Source: JAXHUK01 sp034189725
GTDB lineage: Bacteria > Chloroflexota > Dehalococcoidia > SZUA-161
DNA length: 11,156 nucleotides
Assembly (NCBI GenBank): GCA_034189725.1
Contig: JAXHUK010000002.1
Location: 1-11,156, forward strand
Reading direction: 5' to 3'
Below are positions 6,404-11,156 of this stretch, one piece after another. Under the pieces are notes generated by a model. That model was not told the DNA's origin. It made no database searches and saw only the letters and a program-made list of their open reading frames with translations. Made by a program: the position numbers and the translations under genes. Within the stretch, counting starts at the first letter, position 1. Every line of letters begins with the position of its first letter.

Positions 6404-6685
6404 GTGGCAGAGCAGGAGAGGCTGGGATATCAAGTAGTCGGCACGATAAAAGCGATCAAAGGATACTGCAGCGCTGGGCACAATGTAGGAGATCAAATAG
6501 AGCTTAGCTCCCATAGTAGCGGCGGGCTCTGTGGCTTCTTCTACCATGACCTGTTCCCTTATATCGTTATGCTGCAGTTCGGTGGTAGCTTCCCTCCAGA
6601 CTGGGGTGATCCCGACGTCCTCGAACTGGACTGTATGGACAAGTACAACCTTGCCACAATAGAACTCAAGAGGGTAAGGGAGTAA
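6404..6685 (+). CDS. TIGR04076-like small conserved protein
   Basis: A 93-aa protein of unknown function. Its pattern is that of the TIGR04076 family as I remember it: a beta-rich start (YQVVGTIKAIKGYCSAGHNVGDQIEL, residues 9-34), a central GLCGFFYHDLFPYIVMLQFGG (41-61), an acidic DPDVLELDC (69-77) and a closing strand ATIELKRV. Three cysteines (C22, C43, C77) and H26 could be metal or redox positions, but this is speculation. No signal peptide or clear membrane helix is seen. The start is set by SD and promoter. It is transcribed away from AOR and ends 1 nt from the stop of the convergent SWIM gene. The family, as recalled, is common in anaerobes, and no reaction can be assigned. Confidence 0.8.
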   Translation: MAEQERLGYQVVGTIKAIKGYCSAGHNVGDQIELSSHSSGGLCGFFYHDLFPYIVMLQFGGSFPPDWGDPDVLELDCMDKYNLATIELKRVRE

Positions 6686-6702
6686 TCTAGAAGAGTTCTA
6701 GA
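6686..6702 (+). terminator. Possible weak terminator at the convergent gene ends
   Basis: TCTAGAA, loop GAG, TTCTAGA, then TTT on the plus strand. The 7-bp AT-rich stem directly follows the TAA of the TIGR04076-like gene and overlaps the last codons and stop of the SWIM gene. It is weak in energy and the T-run is short. Confidence 0.35.
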
Positions 6703-6965
6703 TTTGCCGCAATGCTCTGCTCCGATGAAAGAGCTTCGAGAGGCAGCATTTCACCGAAAATCTTCTGAAGAGCCAGAGTGTGGCTGCAAAGCCCCCATCG
6801 AGGAAAGAAATTGCAGGAACAATACCATTGACCGTCCTTGAAGCCGGTGATGTATGTATTGTGCTCACCCCTGAAACTCACCTCGAAGTCGGAGAATACA
6901 ACACGGTCCTGCTCCCGAGCATAGCGTTTTGCCTTCTCAATTTTACCTATTAGACTTGACTGCAT
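6687..6965 (-). CDS. Small stand-alone SWIM zinc-finger protein
   Basis: A 92-aa protein built around one SWIM-type zinc site, CSCNFFPRWGLCSH (49-62), fitting C-x-C-x8-C-x-H with ligands C49, C51, C60 and H62. Upstream is a short beta region (VVFSDFEVSFRGEHNTYITG, 22-41) followed by KDGQWYC, the usual strand arrangement before a SWIM finger. SWIM domains bind DNA or proteins in helicases, transposases and other large proteins. Here there is no other domain and no membrane segment, so it may be an adaptor or regulator. The ATG start has AGGA 8 nt upstream, a modest SD. The gene has its own promoter (7081-7054) and a terminator-like hairpin in its leader. The function is unknown; the zinc site is the only firm inference. 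Confidence 0.8.
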   Translation of the reverse strand: MQSSLIGKIEKAKRYAREQDRVVFSDFEVSFRGEHNTYITGFKDGQWYCSCNFFPRWGLCSHTLALQKIFGEMLPLEALSSEQSIAANLELF

Positions 6966-6984
6966 ACTTCACATCCTGAGAATG

Positions 6985-7019
6985 AAAAAGCACCCTATAC
7001 AAAGGGTGCGCTTTTTTTT
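6985..7019. terminator. Bidirectional terminator-like hairpin in the SWIM leader
   Basis: The stem is GCACCCT (6990-6996) and AGGGTGC (7003-7009) with a 6-nt loop. On the plus strand it is followed by GC and eight T's (7012-7019); on the minus strand by five T's (6989-6985). It can end minus-strand transcripts from the metallo-hydrolase operon and plus-strand read-through. It also lies inside the transcript predicted from the SWIM promoter, 20 nt before that ATG, so it may act as an attenuator. Confidence 0.7.
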
Positions 7020-7053
7020 CCCTGTTCAAACTCCACTTCAACATCCTGTACCT

Positions 7054-7081
7054 ATTGTACTATTCGCTCACATAAAGTCAA
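7054..7081 (-). promoter_or_regulatory. Promoter of the SWIM protein gene
   Basis: Minus-strand TTGACT (7081-7076), 16 nt, TACAAT (7059-7054). The start is near 7047 and the leader about 80 nt. The first 11 bases (TTGACTTTATG) and the -10 box are identical to those of the acyl-CoA dehydrogenase promoter. Between this promoter and the metallo-hydrolase stop at 7232 I see no gene, only a 10-bp palindrome, TCACCGGTGA (7132-7141). Confidence 0.65.
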
Positions 7082-7231
7082 TGCCCACTTACCTACCCTG
7101 AATCCATGAGTGCAGGTTTGAAAAGCCCACGTCACCGGTGATGAGAGTCAATAAACTTGAGCGATTGCCACACCGCCTGCGGCTCCTCGTAGTGACACCT
7201 GAACACTCATACTATGCAAGCTATCCGGCAA

Positions 7232-8005
7232 CTAGATAGTAAGCGTCATACCCGCATGACTCACGTTTATAGTTGCACTCAGCTTCTCCGCCACCTCCTC
7301 CACTTCTCTTTTGATCTCCACTTCGAACAGAGCGTTAAGGTGAACGGGCACCACCATCGGTATATAACCTTTGAGTTCTTTGAATCTGGCCAACTCATCA
7401 GCAAGCATGAGCGGAGTAAGATGGCCTGAAACAGCGGCGAGATCCTCCAGCCGGTTAGGCAGTGTTAGGTCGATGAACATCAATTGTGGAGAAATGACCT
7501 CCCAGCAGGCGGATAAGTTCGCTCCTGTGTCCCCACTATAGAAAAAGCTGGTTCCATCAGCCGAAGTGATCTGATAGCCTACTGTGGAAACAGGATGCTT
7601 TACGGGAACCGCCATCACCTTGTAGCCATCTATGTCATTGACTTCATACGGTTCCAGAGCGTGGAACCTGATAGCTGGACTATCCGGATCGGGCAACTCA
7701 GTTAGATTGGGATAAACAACACCATTGAGGATATTAGTAGCGAGTACATCGAGGGTAACGTTCTGGCCATAAACGCCGATTGTCCTCTTGGAAAAGGAAT
7801 TATTGAGTCCTAAGGTAGCAACATCCCTGATATGATCATAGTGGCAATGAGTAAGGAGAATGGAATTCACCTTTTCCTGCTCGGCAAGGGAAAGGCTACG
7901 CGTAAGTGCTCCGGCATCAATCGCAAGAACACCGTCAACAAGAAACGATGTTAGTCGGGCTGTTGCCGATTCAGCGTTATGTGCTCCCAGGACTCTGATT
8001 TCCAT
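7232..8005 (-). CDS. Metallo-beta-lactamase fold hydrolase
   Basis: A 257-aa MBL-fold protein, probably cytoplasmic and binding two metals. The metal motif is THCHYDH (52-58: H53, H55, D57, H58), with further likely ligands H137, D159 (YSGDTG, 157-161) and H222 (VHLN). GHLTP with H195 resembles class II cyclic-nucleotide phosphodiesterases, so a phosphodiesterase-type reaction is a candidate, but the substrate cannot be told. No extra domain is present and length is normal for a bare MBL fold. The ATG lies 18 nt after the stop of the queuosine-precursor transporter and has no clear SD, suggesting coupled translation. It is the last gene of the minus-strand corA operon. No terminator directly follows its stop; the first downstream hairpin is at 7009-6990. 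Confidence 0.9.
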   Translation of the reverse strand: MEIRVLGAHNAESATARLTSFLVDGVLAIDAGALTRSLSLAEQEKVNSILLTHCHYDHIRDVATLGLNNSFSKRTIGVYGQNVTLDVLATNILNGVVYPNLTELPDPDSPAIRFHALEPYEVNDIDGYKVMAVPVKHPVSTVGYQITSADGTSFFYSGDTGANLSACWEVISPQLMFIDLTLPNRLEDLAAVSGHLTPLMLADELARFKELKGYIPMVVPVHLNALFEVEIKREVEEVAEKLSATINVSHAGMTLTI

Positions 8006-8023
8006 TATCTATCAAACAACTAC

Positions 8024-8725
8024 TTAACGGGTAACCAACAAGGGATTGAAGTTCGTATCGTAGTCGTAGGTATCTGTATCCTCTTTTCTCTTCAAGTAAT
8101 TCACAATAGCATACGTAAACGGGGTAGCGACAACCTCATAACCGGTTTTCACCAGCCAGTGAGTAATGATAATGCTGCCGAGAACAGTCCAGGGTAGTGT
8201 TCCGCTAAAGGCAACGATAATAAATACCAGGGTATCCAGTCCCTGGCCTACTACAGTCGAGCCGATTGTTCTTGCCCACAGGAATCGACCCCTGGTTCTG
8301 ATCTTCATCTTGGCCAGGACAAACGAGTTGGCGAATTCGCCAACCAGGTAGGCAGCAAATGAAGCGACAAGGATTCGCGGTGTATAGCCCAGAATACGCT
8401 CATAGGCGGACTGAACTTCAGGTTCAAGTGCCGGGATAATGCCGCCTATTGAAAAGGCTACTACCGCAACAAGGTTGCAGAGAAAACCCAGCCAGATCAC
8501 TCGACGCGCCTGGCGGTACCCATAGACCTCGGTAAGGATATCACCAAATATGTAGCTCAGAGGAAAGATTATTATGGCAGCGGGCAATGGTGCAGGAAGC
8601 TGAAGCCCACCGATGTGTATCGGCTCAACCCCCACGGTTATCAGTTTAACAGCGATGATATTCGCGGTAATCAAACATGTAATAAACAGCGCGGCGACAA
8701 CAAAAAAACGTTGTGATATAACCAT
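8024..8725 (-). CDS. yhhQ: Queuosine precursor transporter (YhhQ/VUT family)
   Basis: A 233-aa integral membrane protein of the YhhQ (DUF165, VUT) family, whose characterised members import the queuosine precursors preQ0 or preQ1. Family signatures are FPLSYIFGDILTEVYGYRQ (54-72) and TRGRFLWARTIGSTVVGQGLD (144-164). About six hydrophobic spans are visible, roughly at residues 8-30, 47-64, 77-98, 117-138, 158-176 and 180-203, with a charged C-terminal tail. Length is normal. The ATG is 6 nt downstream of the corA stop with no recognisable SD, so translation probably depends on corA. There is no room for a preQ1 riboswitch directly before it, and no queuosine synthesis gene is nearby. Substrate choice within the family is inferred. 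Confidence 0.92.
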   Translation of the reverse strand: MVISQRFFVVAALFITCLITANIIAVKLITVGVEPIHIGGLQLPAPLPAAIIIFPLSYIFGDILTEVYGYRQARRVIWLGFLCNLVAVVAFSIGGIIPALEPEVQSAYERILGYTPRILVASFAAYLVGEFANSFVLAKMKIRTRGRFLWARTIGSTVVGQGLDTLVFIIVAFSGTLPWTVLGSIIITHWLVKTGYEVVATPFTYAIVNYLKRKEDTDTYDYDTNFNPLLVTR

Positions 8726-8731
8726 TATACT

Positions 8732-9676
8732 TTAAATCCAGTGTCGGGAACGAAAGAACACGAGCATAGCACCGATGAGGCCCAGCATTCCAACCATTAT
8801 AACGGCAAATGCAGCCGGGTTTTCAATGGGCATAGGATAGACATTCATTCCTAAAACGCTCGCAATCAGTGTCAGCGGCAGCATTATCGTCGATATAATT
8901 GTCAGGACACGTATAACATCATTAGTACGGAACGATGTCACCGCATTGTTGGTATCGTTTAAACCCTCCACCACCTCCTTATAATCATCCAGAGTATCTC
9001 GAATCTTGCGCAAGTGGTCCGCTATGTCACCAAAGTAGACATCGGGATCTTCCTTGAGAATAGGCCATTCCCGCTGCTCCAAGAGTTCCACCGCCTCAGT
9101 CTGCGGCCGTATAATACGCCTGAAGGATATCAGGTCACGACGCAATACCGCCATATCCTTAACAGTCCCACGCGGCCTTTCACGGAAAATGCGCTCCTCT
9201 ACTGCCTCGATGTTATCGCCTATCTTGTTTAAAATGGGGAAGCAATAGTTTACCAATCTGTCGAGGATAAGGTATAGCAGGTAGCCAGAGCTTCGCCCCA
9301 TGCTTTCTTCTCTCGCTCTTTCGCTTGACTGGCACGATTTAAACATGTTTACCAGCGGTTTCAGGTCTCCTTGATGCAACGTGATCAAATAATCTTCCCC
9401 GACAAAGATGGAAACCTGGCTCGAAGTAGTGACTCGTGCCTGTGGATTGAATACAGGGAAATGAAAAACCATAAAAATATAGTCGTCATATTCGTCTAGC
9501 TTGGGTAACTGTATCCGGCTCAAACAGTCATCGAGATCGAGAGGGTGAAAAGGGTAATGTTCAGCCAGATACGATGTCTCCGCTTCTGTAGGCCGCTCGA
9601 TATTGACCCACGTCAGCTTCTGACATACAGTAGTTTTGATGCTAGGTTCTGCTTTGGTAACGGCAGGCGTAGTCAT
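8732..9676 (-). CDS. corA: CorA family magnesium/divalent metal transporter
   Basis: A 314-aa CorA-type channel protein, which in this family forms a pentamer in the inner membrane for Mg2+ (or Co2+/Ni2+) uptake. The large N-terminal cytoplasmic domain contains LDLDDCLSRIQLPKLDEYDDYIFMVFHFP (46-74), a typical CorA stretch, and a long helical region about 170-255. Two C-terminal membrane helices (about 256-275 and 289-307) flank the GMN selectivity motif (276-278), followed by the short loop VYPMPIENP and a basic tail FFRSRHWI. Length is usual. The ATG is preceded by GGGAG at about 10 nt. It is the first gene of an operon with yhhQ and an MBL hydrolase, with a promoter at 9754-9725. Zn2+-exporting members (ZntB) share the fold, so metal specificity is inferred. 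Confidence 0.94.
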   Translation of the reverse strand: MTTPAVTKAEPSIKTTVCQKLTWVNIERPTEAETSYLAEHYPFHPLDLDDCLSRIQLPKLDEYDDYIFMVFHFPVFNPQARVTTSSQVSIFVGEDYLITLHQGDLKPLVNMFKSCQSSERAREESMGRSSGYLLYLILDRLVNYCFPILNKIGDNIEAVEERIFRERPRGTVKDMAVLRRDLISFRRIIRPQTEAVELLEQREWPILKEDPDVYFGDIADHLRKIRDTLDDYKEVVEGLNDTNNAVTSFRTNDVIRVLTIISTIMLPLTLIASVLGMNVYPMPIENPAAFAVIMVGMLGLIGAMLVFFRSRHWI

Positions 9677-9709
9677 ACCTACATCGCTCCCTTTTCAACC
9701 TGTTTTTTT

Positions 9710-9803
9710 TACAGCCTCCGCCCTATTATACACGACGATACACAACCATGTGAATACTTTTGCACAGCACTGGTAATCCAAAACACTTGAATATACAGCC
9801 TCC
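9710..9803. repeat. Direct repeat pair TACAGCCTCC around the corA promoter
   Basis: An exact 10-bp repeat occurs at 9710-9719 and 9794-9803, 84 bp start to start (eight helical turns), bracketing the corA -35/-10. It could be a looping regulator site or chance. On the minus strand each copy reads GGAGGCTGTA. Confidence 0.35.
9725..9754 (-). promoter_or_regulatory. Candidate promoter of the corA-yhhQ-MBL operon
   Basis: Minus-strand TTCACA (9754-9749), 18 nt, TATAAT (9730-9725). The -10 is perfect and the -35 moderate. The start would be near 9718, about 40 nt before the corA ATG. Confidence 0.6.
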
Positions 9804-9840
9804 TCGTCCCCACTAAGCCCCTGAGGTCTGAATTGGCCAG

Positions 9841-10767
9841 CTACTCACCAAGTTGTGAGAGATACCTCTCTGCAGCGATTGCAGCGGTAGCACCGTCGCC
9901 AACTGCACTGGCAACCTGTCTCACCGATCCCGCTCGTATGTCTCCGGCAGCAAAAACCCCGGAAACTGAGGTCTCCATCTGGTCATTGACAACGACAAAG
10001 CCTTCCGGAGTCAAGGTAAGAAGTCCCTCCAGATAGCCAGTATTGGGTCGCAGACCTACAGCAACGAAAACACCGGAGGCCTCAAGTTCAGACTCTTCGT
10101 TGGTCTTTACATTTCGCAGTTTCAATTCCTTGACCTTGTTATCACCCGTAATAGATTCAACCACAGTATCCCAAATGAACTCAAGTTTCGGTTGAGCAAA
10201 GGCCTTTTCTTGAAGTATCCTGGTTGCCCGAAGCTGGTCACGACGGTGTATGACGATTACTTTCGATGCGAATCGTGTAATGAATATCGCATCGTTCAGG
10301 GCAACATTGCCTCCACCGATCACTGCAACCACCTCGTCTCTAAAAAAGGCGCCATCACAGGTGGCACAGTATGATACTCCGCGACCTCGTAACTCATCCT
10401 CGCCAGGCACACCCAGCTTACTATGTTCCGAGCCACTGGCGATAATAATAGTCTTAGCACGAAACTGGCCTTCACTGGTATTCACGATCTTTTCTTCTTC
10501 ACCAATCTCAATCCCTTCCACCTCGGCCATACTGGTCTCCAGATCGTATTTCGTTGCCTGTTGTTCCATCAAAGAGCCTAGCTCGGCGCCCGAGATACCC
10601 TGAGGAAATCCCGCGTAGTTCTCTACAAGCTCAGCATTCACTATCTGGCCACCAAGCAGAGCCTTTTCAATCAGAAGAGTACGCAGCCTTGACCTGGTAG
10701 CATATATAGCTGCACTGAGACCTGCGGGGCCTCCACCGATAATAATCAACTGGAAAGAGTTGCTCAT
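9841..10767 (-). CDS. trxB: Thioredoxin reductase (NADPH, FAD, low-molecular-weight type)
   Basis: A 308-aa flavoprotein that passes electrons from NADPH via FAD and a CxxC disulfide to thioredoxin. In order: FAD loop GGGPAG (11-16), GGQIVNAELVENYAGFP (39-55), redox motif C134-A-T-C137 in YCATCDG, NADPH loop GGGNVA (151-156), phosphate-binding HRRDQLRA (174-181) and the C-terminal FAD motif GVFAAGDIR (270-278). The ATG at 10767 has GGAGG 6 nt upstream; a longer frame from TTG 10791 would include that SD and is rejected. One small oddity is that the usual VEEA after the NADPH loop is LNDA here, while the arginines that read the NADPH phosphate remain. It appears monocistronic; no thioredoxin gene is in the window. 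No promoter was found with confidence. Confidence 0.95.
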   Translation of the reverse strand: MSNSFQLIIIGGGPAGLSAAIYATRSRLRTLLIEKALLGGQIVNAELVENYAGFPQGISGAELGSLMEQQATKYDLETSMAEVEGIEIGEEEKIVNTSEGQFRAKTIIIASGSEHSKLGVPGEDELRGRGVSYCATCDGAFFRDEVVAVIGGGNVALNDAIFITRFASKVIVIHRRDQLRATRILQEKAFAQPKLEFIWDTVVESITGDNKVKELKLRNVKTNEESELEASGVFVAVGLRPNTGYLEGLLTLTPEGFVVVNDQMETSVSGVFAAGDIRAGSVRQVASAVGDGATAAIAAERYLSQLGE

Positions 10768-10773
10768 CTCATA

Positions 10774-10778
10774 CCTCC
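10774..10778 (-). promoter_or_regulatory. Ribosome binding site fixing the trxB start
   Basis: Minus-strand GGAGG, 6 nt before ATG at 10767. It supports the 308-aa product beginning MSNSFQ. Confidence 0.75.
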
Positions 10779-10902
10779 AGCATGAATTCAACTCAAGCTT
10801 GCAGCAGTCGGTCTTCCGAAACCATCAGAGGGGAAACAATCAACCTTTTCCCGTGATCCATTGTGAGTATGGCGGCTCCCAACTGCTATAACTACACGCA
10901 AA

Positions 10903-10918
10903 CACGATATCACGATAT
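10903..10918. repeat. Tandem 8-bp repeat CACGATAT x2
   Basis: Two exact adjacent copies, followed by CG so that the second forms the palindrome CGATATCG (10913-10920). It lies about 140 nt upstream of trxB. Confidence 0.5.
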
Positions 10919-10987
10919 CGAGAGTGTACGCAGCCGCACTCTAATCACCGTTGCCATAGCTAGAATAGAACGAACCCGCACAAGCCC

Positions 10988-11000
10988 ACCTGTCCCAGGT
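10988..11000. promoter_or_regulatory. 13-bp palindrome ACCTG-TCC-CAGGT
   Basis: Two 5-bp arms around 3 nt, in the non-coding stretch upstream of trxB. The form fits a dimeric regulator site, but nothing else supports it. Confidence 0.3.
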
Positions 11001-11086
11001 CACCGACGACAACCAGGCTCATGGCAACAGATTACGGGCTACAGCAGTTACCTATGAAAATGCACCCCAGCACTATTCTACCGTAT

Positions 11087-11106
11087 ATCGCTATACATCG
11101 CTATAC
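11087..11106. repeat. Tandem 10-bp repeat ATCGCTATAC x2
   Basis: Two exact head-to-tail copies, one helical turn apart, about 320 nt upstream of trxB and close to the window edge. Direct repeats at this spacing can be regulator sites; no further copies are visible inside the window. Confidence 0.6.
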
Positions 11107-11156
11107 TCTCAAAGGGCATTTGTGAGACAGGCTCATAGAATTTCTTTCATTTTTCG

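Larger units (their letters stand above)
10792..11156. other. Intergenic region upstream of trxB, no gene seen
   Basis: About 365 nt to the window end. The longest open frame here (64 codons, plus strand, 10863-11057) has no SD, low-complexity composition and no recognisable motif, so I call no gene. The region holds an 8-bp tandem repeat, a 13-bp palindrome, a 10-bp tandem repeat, and a pair of CAGGCTCAT direct repeats (11014-11022 and 11128-11136). The trxB promoter probably lies here but no convincing -35/-10 pair stood out. Confidence 0.6.

Noticed and set aside
8726..8731. PreQ1 riboswitch before the queuosine-precursor transporter
   Set aside because: Only 6 nt separate it from corA, and I recognised no preQ1-I-like element in the corA leader.
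9708..9785. Minus-strand frame of about 23 codons after a GGAGG upstream of corA
   Set aside because: It has no ATG near the SD (only ATT or GTG), overlaps the corA promoter and encodes nothing recognisable.
10863..11057. 64-codon plus-strand open frame upstream of trxB
   Set aside because: No SD, no domain, composition rich in Arg/Thr/Pro as expected of random frames, and it contains repeat and palindrome sequences.
1..11156. CRISPR array, IS element or phage remnant
   Set aside because: No regularly spaced repeats, no transposase or integrase frames, and no terminal inverted repeats with target duplications were seen. The gene set is ordinary chromosomal metabolism.

Overview
This 11.2 kb window looks like chromosomal DNA of an anaerobic bacterium. 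The anaerobe call rests on a tungsten/molybdenum aldehyde:ferredoxin oxidoreductase (AOR) gene with its own MoaD/ThiS-type protein and a nearby MoeB/ThiF-type activating enzyme, beside acyl-CoA dehydrogenases. Strong Shine-Dalgarno (SD) sequences, frequent GTG starts and clear -35/-10 promoters (TTGACN with TANAAT-like boxes) say Bacteria rather than Archaea. A Chloroflexota (Dehalococcoidia-like) or Desulfobacterota-like host would fit, but that is inference. I see no transposase, integrase, phage gene, tRNA, rRNA or CRISPR array.

Layout from left to right. (1) 1-3014: a minus-strand operon of acyl-CoA dehydrogenase A (2830-1634), acyl-CoA dehydrogenase B (1606-470) and a HIT-family protein (395-57). 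It is driven by a promoter at 3014-2986 with a 14-bp palindrome just downstream, and a perfect 32-nt hairpin lies past its end. Subunit A keeps a glutamate where isovaleryl-CoA dehydrogenase has its base. Subunit B appears to lack a base at both known positions, which suggests a heteromeric enzyme. (2) 3043-3832: a plus-strand E1-like MoeB/ThiF protein with its own promoter. (3) 3891-6272: a minus-strand AOR followed by a MoaD/ThiS protein ending in GlyGly. The MoaD and E1 genes converge on one bidirectional terminator, so a pterin-cofactor sulfur carrier, its probable activating enzyme and a client enzyme sit together. (4) 6294-7081: a plus-strand 93-aa TIGR04076-like protein, divergent from AOR, and a convergent minus-strand 92-aa stand-alone SWIM zinc-finger protein. 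The SWIM leader carries a terminator-like hairpin.

(5) 7232-9754: a minus-strand operon of CorA-type transporter, YhhQ-type queuosine-precursor transporter and a metallo-beta-lactamase-fold hydrolase. The spacings are tight and the two downstream genes lack a clear SD, suggesting coupled translation. (6) 9841-10767: minus-strand thioredoxin reductase trxB. (7) 10768-11156: upstream of trxB, no convincing gene, but several short repeats and palindromes.

The central theme is anaerobic acyl-CoA/aldehyde metabolism with local cofactor support. The right side is housekeeping: ion and queuosine-precursor transport and redox. Several starts were moved inward from the longest reading frame because a good SD, and in two cases a promoter, fixes them. 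The least-described items are the SWIM protein with its leader, the TIGR04076-like protein, and the acyl-CoA dehydrogenase subunit that seems to lack its base.
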